The translations under genes were made by a program, and so were the position numbers. The notes beneath the pieces were generated by a model. That model saw nothing but the letters and a program-made list of their open reading frames with translations. It did no database searches and had not been told where the DNA came from. DNA of 64,000 nt from Amoebophrya sp. A120 (taxonomy: Eukaryota > Sar > Dinophyceae > Syndiniales > Amoebophryaceae): positions 2,395,407 to 2,459,406 of the forward strand of contig CAJINV010000012.1 in assembly GCA_905178155.1 (NCBI GenBank). Reading direction: 5' to 3'. Of the stretch, positions 1 through 9,393 are shown piece after piece. The number at the start of each line of letters is the position of its first letter. Within the stretch, counting starts at the first letter, position 1.

Positions 1-439
1 CTGCCGGGGCTTGAACCGAAACACGGGCGCCCCCCCGGCGCCTGGGGTAGTGTATGAAAGCCTCAGAATGGAAATCCTCAAAATGGAAATAATTTGTGAT
101 GCATGAAATGCAAGGCAAAAAAGACTGTATTGTAGAGGACACAATGGAGGCCGACTATTGTCCTGCTAGGTGTCGTGCAGAATAGGGCTGCTGATTAGCA
201 CGACAGAAGGGCTGCACCCCTTTGCCTAACTAGCACGACAGACACGTTTTGAGTGCCGGGGAAATTTGTCATGCGCCGACTACAAATGGCGCTTCAACTG
301 GAGTCGTTTTTTTGCATTACAAATTACTATTTCCACTTTGAGGATTTACAACCTGAGGTTGTCATATAGTGGAAGCTTGGTCCACCTTCTTCCTGCCGCT
401 CAAACAGGGGGAAGCCTTGCAAGATTCGCAGTTGCCCAT
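1..439 (-). CDS. N-terminus of a small lipidated (MGNC-type) protein, 3' end outside window
   Basis: The ATG is at 437-439. Exons are 439-367 and 47-1, separated by the introner at 53-366. The protein starts MGNCESCKASPC and continues into a basic stretch (GRKKVDQAS) and a Gly/Pro segment ending FRFKPRQ at the window edge. Gly2 followed by Cys4 and Cys7 is the usual arrangement for N-myristoylation plus palmitoylation, so membrane attachment is inferred. Codon phase is kept across the introner (the Thr codon is split A/CC). No family is recognised because only about 40 residues are visible. Confidence 0.55.
53..366. mobile_element. Introner element, family F5
   Basis: The ends are TATGAAAGCCTCAG and a right end related to its reverse complement. 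Direct repeat TAGTG lies at 48-52 and 367-371. It splits codon 25 of the MGNC protein. A second F5 copy lies at 3526-3831. Confidence 0.85.
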
Positions 440-692
440 CTTCGATTTTTCACACGATATTGTGCTAGACTAACAGGATGTTTCTTTTCTGCAGCAGCTG
501 ATCTTCATCTTCGATGGCAAATAAGTAAATTATTCTATCAATGATCAACATTATTTTCTTCATTCTCTACATCAACTACTAGCATCACACATTAAAAACC
601 AGACAACCGAAAAAGATGATGTGAACTGCAGTGAGCAGACCACGCCCACCACCGGGTACGTACAGAGGGTGATTCTTTAGAATGTGTAAGTA

Positions 693-731
693 TATGAAGA
701 CGCGTCGTGGTCCACAGGAGGCCTTCCGATT
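693..731. repeat. 39-bp direct repeat flanking the 732-1859 insertion (left copy)
   Basis: This begins TATGAAGACGCGTCGTGG and ends CCTTCCGATT. An identical 39-bp copy is at 1860-1898, and the uninterrupted duplicate near 7378 has it only once. It therefore looks like a long target-site duplication. Confidence 0.75.
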
Positions 732-1859
732 TGGAATTATTGCGCGCATCGCAAGCGCTTCCTGCTTGGTTAGTGAAAACAGGCAACAGGTAGGCATAGG
801 CGACGCCGTCCGCGCCGGCCGGGCTCACTGACCAAGCTCCAGGTAGTACTCAAATGCCAAGAAGAACCAAAAAAGATAAAAAAAAGCTGACGGCTCCGGG
901 GCAGGGCATTCACCGCGGCCGAAGAAACTGCTTTTCAGAGGCAAAAAGCAGCACAGGCCTCGACACAGAATGGAACCGCAGGCGCCGTCGGCTTTTTTTT
1001 GATGCAAAAATAAAATCCCACAGGGGAGTTTGAGAAAAAGCACAATAGCAGAGCGAGCAGGTGAACAATAACTCCAAAACGCGTCCTGTGAAAATATATA
1101 CTTCTAGCACAAGCAGGCAGCGCTCTTTCATCGCGCAAGAAAGTAAGGCGCGTGCTAAGTCGTGCCTGTGGGCACTTTCGAAATGCGTGCGCGCGCCGGT
1201 GGCACTTTCGAAATAGGCGGCGCGAGCAATGCTTTGTTTTAAAACGCCCAACAAAGCAACGCGCATCAGAAAAGCTTTTGAGCATTTTCGTGCATCTTCA
1301 TCTTGCGTATTTTCTGCAAAGTCTTCAGAAGCTTTTCAGTCTTCAGAAGATTCTACAGAAGATGACCTTCAGAAGGTCAAAGCTTCTGAAGAATGCGGAA
1401 AAAAGGACGCAAAAAGTTGTCGCTTTGGAGACGCAATTCAAAAACCTTCTGAAGGTTTTCAACCTTCAGAAGGTTGGCCAAAATTGCGACACTTCACTGC
1501 CTTTTTTTGTCTAAAAAGTCGGAAAGCCTTCTGAAGGTCAAAAAAGTGCCACCTTCTGAAAGTTTTCAACCTTCAGAAGATTTCAAAACGGTCACTTTTC
1601 ACCTTCTGAAGGTTTTTTTGCTCATTTTCTATTTTTTTCTTCTGAAGGTCAAAAAAAACCTTCTGAAGGCGTGACCTTCAGAAGAAAAAAATGCTCATGG
1701 TTAAACCGATGGCATGCTCGCTCAAAAAAAAGAGGCTTTTTTCCGTTTCTTCTGAAGGTTCCAGTGATGATTTTGGACCTTCAGAAGACCTTCAGAAGAA
1801 AAGGCTTCTGAAGGTTCAGCAGCACTTTTGACAAGCCTTCTCCTTATAGTTATTAGATT
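732..1859. mobile_element. 1.1-kb insertion with a 39-bp flanking duplication
   Basis: It is absent from the paralogous segment at 7290-8630. The left part (732-1290) is mixed sequence; the right part (about 1310-1830) is dense in CTTCTGAAGG/CCTTCAGAAG palindromes. I see no long ORF resembling a transposase and no clear terminal inverted repeats. It could be a non-autonomous element, or the product of unequal exchange. Confidence 0.55.
1310..1830. repeat. Cluster of CCTTCAGAAGG palindromic words
   Basis: More than twenty copies of CTTCTGAAGG or its complement CCTTCAGAAG, many as the full palindrome ACCTTCAGAAGGT, at irregular spacing. The cluster is confined to the insertion at 732-1859; I did not see it elsewhere in the window. 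Confidence 0.85.
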
Positions 1860-1898
1860 TATGAAGACGCGTCGTGGTCCACAGGAGGCCTTCCGATT
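1860..1898. repeat. 39-bp direct repeat flanking the 732-1859 insertion (right copy)
   Basis: Identical to 693-731. After it, the sequence continues co-linearly with the other duplicate (GATTAGTCT...). Confidence 0.75.
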
Positions 1899-3275
1899 AG
1901 TCTACTGTTGTTTTATCTTGACAATATTAAACACCTACTTAGTGGCGCTGCAGTACTTTTTAGCTTTACTACACTGAACTATTATATTGCATTTTTGGTT
2001 AGCCAAGAGTCTTGATCTGCTTCTTCCCACACGCAGCACGAGGACTTGATTGCTCTTCATAGTATGTTTTTATAGTGGCAGTTCCTCTACTGCTGCTCGA
2101 CCGAGGGCGCAAGCCGCGGCGCGGCACCGATTTCTGCTTCTGCTTTTGGTGTCAGTACTTATAATTTGCTTCGCGTCTTTTATGCCACGATGCCAGTGCT
2201 TTCTTCTTGGTTGATATTCATCTTCGATCAAACCGACTAAATCAAGATGAGCTTGTTCTTGAGCTGCTTTGTTTCTTATCATCACTGGTGCAAAACGACC
2301 TCTCTTCAACTTCATCGTCCACCGAGATAGTGACAGCTTTCTTCATGCTCGTCTTGGGTCTGTTTGCCGCGGTTTCATAAATGTCACCAGGAAAAAAAAC
2401 TCGTTCATCACTGACTACCGACATCAATATCAAATTTAAAAATGCGATCATAGGCTTCCGGAGATTGATGTGAACAATGCCGGGAGGTCCTTTGGTACTA
2501 GAAGTTCGTAGATTATTTGACGAGCTTCTCCTTGTGGTCCTTGCCGGATATTGGAGATTTCAACTCTTCAAATTAAGGACACAGCCCGAACATACAAGTA
2601 AGTAGATGCTTCTACTTATTTTCATCGGAATCATTTTTATTATTGTTTTCGGGTGAAGAGACTGCAACTCCCGATCTGCTCTGTGAATTCGTAAATCTGA
2701 AGTTGGCCGCCCCCTTGTGCGGCGCCGCAAGATGAAAGCGACGGCACACAGGTGGCCAGTATACAAAATTGTGAACTGTGGTTGTACTCTTTATTCTTAT
2801 TTGTTTTTGTCCTTCTTCATCTACTTCGGGATGACAGAACTAGAGCTGATGCGTTTTTGTCATCTGGCGGACGAGCCCGCAAGCAGCACTATTATGCATC
2901 TTCTCCCGCAGAAGTTCTAGGAGTCAACAATAGATAAAACAAACTGAGGCAGGAGTCCTACGAAGGCCTGCTGCTCAGTCAATGCACAAAGTAGGACGAG
3001 ATGTCTTGCTCTCGCTGTCCTCCTGCTCGTGCGACGATCCGGCCTCATCATCACCGGTCGTGGCTGCAGCTGCTCTGGGGAAGTAGCGCCATGCGGCTTC
3101 TTGTTCATGCGTGAGGTCTCATTCTACTTGTACGGGTGTAAGATAACTTGGCTCGTTTTTTTTTTTCCTGGCCATGCGTCGCGGCCTTTCCGGCTTTAAC
3201 TTCCAAACCGCTTTTTGCCTTTCAGCAAGAGTATATTATGTCAGCGCCTTGTAGAAGTAGTTGCTGCCACCTACA

Positions 3276-3440
3276 TATCCTGTGCAAAAGTATCGCACTC
3301 GTATTGCAGTCATGCGCTGCAAAAAATCCTTTTGCTAAGGTACTTGAATCCGCGCTACAAATTTTATATTTATTTCTCACACTGAGGAAATAATTTGTAT
3401 ATGCATTTATACGAGTGAGATATTACTTTTGCAGTTCCTA
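3276..3440 (+). mobile_element. Introner element, family F1, inserted at a stop codon
   Basis: The left end is TATCCTGTGCAAAAG and the right end CTTTTGCAGTTCCTA. Direct repeat CTACA lies at 3271-3275 and 3441-3445. The repeat contains the TAG stop (complement of 3441-3443) of the membrane-protein gene, so the stop survives whether or not the element is removed. Confidence 0.85.
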
Positions 3441-6217
3441 CTACAAGGCGGTTGCCGGCGCGTTACCAGCGGACGAGACCTCCTCGGCGCCGAGCGGCGT
3501 CGGCGTGGACGCCGCAGCGTGTTCATATGAAAGCCTCAGGTTGGAAATCCTCAAAGTGGAAATAATTTGTAATGCAAAAAAACGACGCCAGCTGAAGCGC
3601 CATTTGTAGTCGGCGCATGACAAATTTCCCGGGCACTTGAAGCATGTCTGTCATGCAGGTTAGGGCAAATGGGTGCCTTTCTGTCGTGCTAAGCAGCACT
3701 CCAATTCTTCATCCCTAGCAGGACAATAGTCGGCCTCCATTGCGCCCCCTACAATACAGTCTTTTTTGCGTCGCATTTCATGCATCACAAATCATTTCCA
3801 CTTTGAGGGTTTCCATTCTGAGGCTTTCATAGTTCATCGTGCAGAAAGTTGATGCCTTTTTGTTCTGCCTGAGCCTGTTCTTGCAGAAAGCTCTTGATCG
3901 TTCTTGGGGCCGCGTCCCGCTTCCGCTTCTCGGCGCCGGCGGTGGCAGCTGCGATTTCGCGATCGTGCCAAATCTTCAAAGCCGCCAGCGCCGTTCCAGC
4001 AGCGACGGAGACAATCAATCCCCCCACGGAGCGATTCCGATTGGTTGTCGTCGTCGTCGTCGTCGTTGTCATCCCGCACTCAATTGCTTTAGGGTCTAGC
4101 GGGTTCTTTTCCCCTTTGTAGCACTTCCCGTCGCAGTCGTACGTCAACTTTTCTCCGTCGGGCTTTACGCAATGCGTAAAGCTAAAGTCCCCGACGCAAG
4201 TCGAGCCAGCCTATGACAGCGCACGAACCCCCTCTCCCTCATTAATATTTACATTGCTTGACTTCCGGGCTCTGGTCCCGCCTACCCCCCGGCGACAGGT
4301 GACCTTGACAGGTGACCGTGACAGGTGACCATGACAGGTGACCTCGACAGGTGACCTCGACAGGTGACCTCGACAGGTGACCTTGACAGGTGACCTTGAC
4401 AGGCGACCCTGACAGGTGACCTTGACAGGTGACCTTGACAGGTGACCTTGACAGGTGACCTTGACAGGTGACCTTGACAGGCGACCCTGACAGGTGACCT
4501 TGACAGGTGACCTTGACAGGTGACCTTGACAGGTGACCCGGACAGGTGGCCGCGACAGGCGGGGCGAGAGGATAAAGCAAAGGCGAGACCAGCGCCTGGA
4601 CGCAAATATTTATTTATTTTCCACGCCAAATGCCGACGGGAAAATGAAAAATAAATTAAAAGCGCCAAAAAAAAATGCGACGCACAAAATGAAAAAGATT
4701 AAAGCTGCAACACAACCTGCCTCCATAAACAAAGAAGTCTTTGCGTTGCCATGCAAAAATAAAAAAGCGGCTATCTCTGCAATGCACGGCCAGGAGACAG
4801 CTGCTTACTTTGCTCTGTGGAATCGGAAGGCGTTGCGCTTCAATGTTAGAGAACTTTTTTGCAGCAGCCACACAGAGATATCTACTCTGCTTCTATTTTT
4901 GTTTTTTCTTGCAAAATGCAGGGCGCCTAATTCGCCCTTTTTCCACGACTAGCGCTTCGTGCACTGAGCCAATACGCGCGCGCCTGGTGTGAGGCGAGGG
5001 GCGGACGCTGTCCGCCCCGATGCCGAACACCCTTCCCCCACTAGCGTTTCGCGCACTAAGCCACTACGCGCGCGCCTGGTGTGAGGCGAGGGGCGGACGC
5101 TGTCCGCCCCGATGCCGAACACCCTTCCCCCACTAGCGCCACTAGGGACGAGCACAAGGCCCCAGCGTGGGGACCCTGTCCCCACGCGTGGACCTTGTTT
5201 GTCATGCGTAACAGACTGCGCGACTGAAGCCCGGGGGGGTGCGGGGTCCGAGGGGCGCGCAATGCACTGACCGGAACACCAGAATGAGGGGTGCACAATG
5301 CACTCCCTCATTTGTCATGCAAAAACCCAAATCCAGACAGTTCCAGTTGCAGCTACTTTGTGGCACCGCGTCCGTGCATGACAAATTTCGAAAATCCAAA
5401 CAGTACTACATCACTCGGCGCATGAACTTGCCATGCCAAGGGTGGTCCACGTGTGCCGGTGTTTGGAATGCTGTGGATGCCATACAAATGAGGGGGAGGG
5501 GGGTCGTGCACTTTCTTACAGAGGCCGTCTGGCAGGTAAACTTTACAGTCACATTACGCCCCAGGATTTCCCTTCTTATGCATTGCACGTATATCAGGGT
5601 CGGGAAGAATGCAAACGTTTGTCATCATGCATTTTCTAGATCACGACACTGAGTGATGGTCTCTACTGCATGCAACTACAGTATTTCAGGTTTTGCGCAG
5701 GCCTTCTGATACCTGTTCCGCATGAGAAGTTCTCTACTTGCGTACGTAAAAGATAGATTTAGATGCGCAGCTTTTCTTGGCGCTCATGTAAGACAAGTAT
5801 TTGAATTTGCGTGATCCAGATTTTGCATCACAGGTTGGAACTCTTCCAGATCCAGACACAGACATGAACATGTTTGCATTTGATAGCCCAGCACTTGTGG
5901 TCAAGATTGCGCGGCTCAAAGTCGTTGACGCACGGATGGGAGTCGTCGGAGACGGACTCGGCTTCGCCCATAAAGGACGTTGCAGGCGAAGCAGCTTCCA
6001 GCGCCACCTTCCGCTGGGCGGTAGAAGTGCCTGTAGAATTATCAATATCAAGATCATGAGCAGTCGGATACGGATAGCGCAAGAGAAGCACAGAGCTGAG
6101 CTTGAGACTGGTCGCATTGATGCTGCTAGTCGTGGCACTATCCCCAACAAGAACAATCAAAGGCCGCAACTTTCCAAGCGGATTCACCGCTAAGCATAGT
6201 CGTGCGCGCAGTGTCAT
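3441..6217 (-). CDS. Cys-rich single-pass membrane protein (unnamed)
   Basis: Exons are 6217-5886, 4208-3832 and 3520-3441, giving 263 codons including stop. The N-terminus (MTLRARLCLAVNPLGK...) is weakly signal-like. A short Cys-rich stretch follows (KCWAGSTCVGDF, THCVKPDGEK, YDCDGKCYKG, ECGM). After it come a Thr run and one membrane segment, GGLIVSVAAGTALAALKIW, at about residues 172-190. The basic, Ala/Glu-rich tail ends APATAL. A cell-surface or endomembrane location is inferred. The first intron is a 1.7-kb composite element and the second an F5 introner. I do not recognise the family. The exon 1-2 join relies on frame restoration and on four Cys falling close together. Confidence 0.55.
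3526..3831. mobile_element. Introner element, family F5
   Basis: Left end TATGAAAGCCTCAGG, right end CTGAGGCTTTCATA. Direct repeat GTTCA at 3521-3525 and 3832-3836. Removal joins HDE to HAAAS in the membrane-protein gene. Confidence 0.88.
4296..4555. repeat. 13-bp minisatellite (GACAGGTGACCTT)
   Basis: About twenty head-to-tail units of GACAGGTGACCTT with occasional variants (GACAGGCGACCCT, GACCTCGACAGGT). The period of 13 leaves all frames open, giving spurious ORFs. It lies wholly inside the composite introner. Confidence 0.95.
4968..5138. repeat. Tandem duplication of a GC-rich block of about 85 bp
   Basis: Two near-identical copies contain CGCGCGCCTGGTGTGAGGCG, a GGACGCTGTCCGCC inverted repeat and CCGAACACCCTTCCCC. 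A further hairpin, GTGGGGACCCTGTCCCCAC, follows at about 5166-5184. Inside the composite introner. Confidence 0.85.
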
Positions 6218-7144
6218 GCAAAGAAAATTGGCACACCAAAAACAGAAGACGCTCTATGCGATCTGGAGTGACGGAACTTTCTAACACCGGCACGGAAAGC
6301 GCCCCGCGGAAAAAAGTATCGCCGTCCCGCACAAGGGACCGACAACGGGGAAAATAAATGGCGCGCGCGCGATGTTTCATCTTGTCCTCTCCAATAATAT
6401 TTATAAGTATATTGGAAAGCGAAAGGACAAGAAGTTTGAGCTTCCTGTGTTATGATTAAGTTATAACACTACAGAAAACGGCGGGCCGCGTGCGCGCCGT
6501 GGGCCGCGGGCGGCAGAAGTAATAAACTCCGCTTGTGCAGCAGCCACCTAAGGCAAACGCAAGGAAATTCTATCAGGCCGCACTCTGGGGGGGTGCTGCA
6601 TGACAAACAACACTCTACCGCCATCCTCCTAAGAAAGACGCCTGCGCCTTGTATCCCTCTGGCTAAATAATCGGAGCTCCGGAGTTGTGGATGTCGCCGA
6701 CTGCGACACTCATAAGGCCGCGCGCTTTCCAGGCTGCAAGTAGATCGATGCATTTCTCCTTGCAGGTGGTCGTAGTAACGAAAGCAGCGCTGCATTTCAA
6801 AAAAGCACTCACATCAGTAGACGTAGCTCTTTTGCAGCAGCCACCTTAGAGAAAGGAGCGGTCGCTATCTTTATCTATTCGATCTGGAGTGGTATACTTT
6901 TTAGCTGTACCTTCTTGCGAATGCTCCGTCGTATGAGGAACCGGCGGCACCACGATCACACCACTGGCGGTGGTGGAGAAATTCGCTGCGGCTGCCATCA
7001 GCGCTGCGGTGATAGTCTTGCTCCACAGCATGGTCAGCGTGGAGCGGGGAGGGTGTAGCTGTAGTTCTTGTTGTACCTACGAGGATGCTGCGCGACCGGT
7101 AGCCGTGGCGAAGTACTTTTTAAGGGGGAGCCCAAGTTCTTGCA
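6218..7144. other. No firm gene; possible small secreted ORF inside
   Basis: Apart from the ORF at 6846-7031, I see only short ORFs and repeated words. GATCTGGAGTG occurs near 6260 and 6890, and GCAGCAGCCACCT near 6538 and 6835, suggesting an old local duplication. Confidence 0.4.
6846..7031 (-). CDS. Possible small secreted protein or first exon
   Basis: This 61-codon ORF starts MLWSKTITAALMAAAANFST, which resembles a signal peptide with a cleavable hydrophobic core. It continues with a Val/Pro-rich segment (VIVVPPVPHTTEH). It is GC-rich at third positions like the real exons here. It could be an isolated small gene, exon 1 of a gene running left, or chance. Confidence 0.3.
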   Translation of the reverse strand: MLWSKTITAALMAAAANFSTTASGVIVVPPVPHTTEHSQEGTAKKYTTPDRIDKDSDRSFL

Positions 7145-7291
7145 CTAGGTAAGGCGGATTCTCAGCATGAGAAAGAAAATTTGTAATGCGGATTTACCTT
7201 TAAAAAAAATTTGTAATGCATATCTGCAATACAAGTGCGATACTTTTACAATGCATAGTCGTGCTGTTGAGCGCTTCGATTCCTGCAAAAG
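7145..7291. repeat. Degenerate copy of an F1 introner plus a MAPKKK exon fragment
   Basis: Positions 7168-7268 resemble the right half of the F1 element at 9469-9631. The next bases, GAGCGCTTCGATTCCTGC, match MAPKKK exon sequence at about 9740-9758. About 100 bp of exon is missing between the matching parts. This is a truncated duplicate fused to copy B of the segmental duplication. Confidence 0.6.
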
Positions 7292-8630
7292 ACAACCGAA
7301 AAAGACGATGTGAACTGCAGTGAGCAGACCACGCCCACGGGGTACGTACAGAGGGTGATTCTTTAGAATGTGTAAGTATATGAAGACGCGTCGTGGTCCA
7401 CAGGAGGCCTTCCGATTAGTCTGTTGTTTTATTTTGACAAACACCTACTTAGTGCTGCAGTATTTTTCATTAGCTTCACTTCTACATTGCTCTTAGATTG
7501 AATTTACTGGATTATACTGGTTGGCCAATCTTGATCTGCTTTTTCCGACGCACAGCAGGCGCGCGAATTGTCCCTCATATTGAATATGTTTTTACTTATA
7601 GTAGCAGTTCCTCTACTACTGCTTCTCGACCGAGGATGCAAGCCGCGGCGCGGCACCGAGTTCTGTTTTTGGCGTAAGTACTTACTTCCTCCGCGGTTTT
7701 TATGCCATTACGCCAGTGCTTTCTTCTTGGTTGATATTCATCTTCGATCAAACCGAAATCAAGATGAGCTTGTTCTTGAGCTGCTTTGTTTATGTTTATC
7801 ATCAGTGGTGCAACACGACCTCTCTTCATCGTCCACCGAAATAGTGACAGCTTTCTTCATGCTCGTCTTTGGTCTGTTTGCCGCGGTTTCATTTGAAGAT
7901 GTCGCCAGGAAAAAAAACTCCTTCATCACTGACTACCGACATCTAGTTCAAAAATGCGATCATAGGCTTCTGGAGGATTGATGTGAACAATGCCGGGAGG
8001 TCCTTTCGTAGAAGTTCGTAGATTATTTGAGGAGCTTCTCCTTGTCCTTGCCGGATAGAGACATAATTTTACTTCACCTCTTCAAATTAAAGACAGCACA
8101 GTCCGAGCATACAGGTTAGTAGATGCTTCTACCTACTTTATTCGGGATCATTTTTATACATTATTTTCGGGTGAGACTGCAACTCCCGATCTGCTCTGTG
8201 AAAGGAGTCGATTCGTAAAGCTGAAGTTGGCCGACCTCGTTGTGCGGCGCCGCAAGATGAAAGCGACGGCACACAGCTGGCCGGTATACAAAATTGTGAC
8301 GCAGTGCTCCTATTTGTAGTTCTTCATCTACTTCGGGATAAGTGAGACGACAACACTAAAGCTGCTGATGCGCTTTTGTCATCTGGTGGACGAGCCCACC
8401 AACAGTAGTATGCATGTTCTCCCGCAGCTCTAGGAGTCAATAATAGATAGACAAAACTAACAAACTGAGGCAGTCCCACGGAGTCCTGCTGCTCAGTCAG
8501 CGTACAAGTTAGGGCGAGAGGTCTTGTTGTCGCTGTGGTCGCTGTGTCCTCCTGCTCGTGCGACGATCCGGCCTCATCATCACCGGTCGTGGCTGCAGCT
8601 GCTCTGGGGAAGTAGCGCCATGCAGCTTCT
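7290..8630. repeat. Segmental duplication, copy B (uninterrupted)
   Basis: Co-linear with 601-731 plus 1860-3102 but without the 1.1-kb insertion. The minus strand encodes discontinuous peptides such as EEAAWRYFPRAAAATTGDD and IEDEYQPRRKHW. No complete gene was found. Confidence 0.7.
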
Positions 8631-9393
8631 TCCTTTCTTATAATGCGCCAGATGATGGACAAGAAATCGATCACTAAGAAGAACCGACAAATCTTGAAGA
8701 TCTAAAACTTATCGGGCATGAAGCAGCGAACAGAGCGCGGCCCGGGAGGTCCTCATCACTTTCTACCAGGGGCTTGTGACTTGTTTACATCATGTACAGC
8801 CGACTCACATGCTTCCTGATACTTTTCAGGAACCAGCACAATCAATATCAGGATCCTTGTTAGCAGGGTACAAATCTATACAGCATTTGCTTGCAGTTGT
8901 ACCAGAGCCAGATTCTTGGAGTTCTTGTTCTGTAGAATATGAATATCATTATCATACGAAGAAAGTGTTTCTCTGAGGAGATTTTGCAAGTTTTGCATCT
9001 TCACAAGTTTGCTCTACATCTTCACAAAAAGAAATTGCCATGCGAGCTTTCCAAGGGAAAATAAGCCTAAAAGCTCATGGTCTTGCACCATATGTAGCAA
9101 GGCAAATACTTCTGCGGGAGCGGGATACATGTTCTGCATTACAATTTCACAGCGAAACATATTTTTCTTACGATACAGAATCAGAAAATCATCTTCCGCG
9201 ACCCCCGTGGTCGTGATCTTCAAGCGGGAAAGCCAATTCCCACTTCTCGTCCAAAGAGAAGAATGCTGCTGCTGCTAGTTAAGAAGTAGTATCAGAAGTC
9301 TGGTCAAAAGAGACACCTTTTGCTTTTGGCAGCTCAAAAGTTCTTGTAGTTACCATGTTGCGCTTCTGCTACTACAAGAAGTTCTCCTGTTGA
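8631..9393. other. Region without recognisable genes
   Basis: Downstream of the MAPKKK stop. It contains the words GCATTACAATTTC and GCCATGCGAGCTTTCC near 9040-9150, reminiscent of introner interiors. No paired ends and no supported ORF. Confidence 0.4.

Larger units (their letters stand above)
601..3102. repeat. Segmental duplication, copy A (interrupted)
   Basis: Positions 601-731 and 1860-3102 align co-linearly with 7290-7416 and about 7378-8630. Both copies keep recognisable words, such as the GAAGACGCGTCGTGG block and the end GGGGAAGTAGCGCCATGC, but differ by many small indels. Short minus-strand ORFs in the two copies share peptides (QPRRKHW, AAWRYFPRAAAATTGDD) in shifting frames. This fits a decayed gene or a duplicated untranslated region rather than an intact CDS. 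Confidence 0.7.
4212..5885. mobile_element. Composite giant introner (F13 left end, F2 right end)
   Basis: The left end, TATGACAGCGCACGAACC, matches family F13. The right end, CATGTTTGCATTTGATA, matches family F2. Only three bases (GCC) repeat at the flanks. Inside are a 13-bp minisatellite, a duplicated GC-rich block and an internal F13-like segment. Removal keeps the frame of the membrane-protein gene. The simplest reading is nested or recombined insertions now removed as one intron. Confidence 0.6.

Noticed and set aside
1152-1674. Plus-strand ORFs of 60-120 codons rich in Lys/Ser/Leu
   Set aside because: Produced by the CCTTCAGAAGG word repeated in all frames.
4242-4668. Long minus-strand ORFs with SPVKVTCQGHL repeats
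   Set aside because: They are translations of the 13-bp minisatellite inside an introner; a period of 13 keeps several frames open at once.
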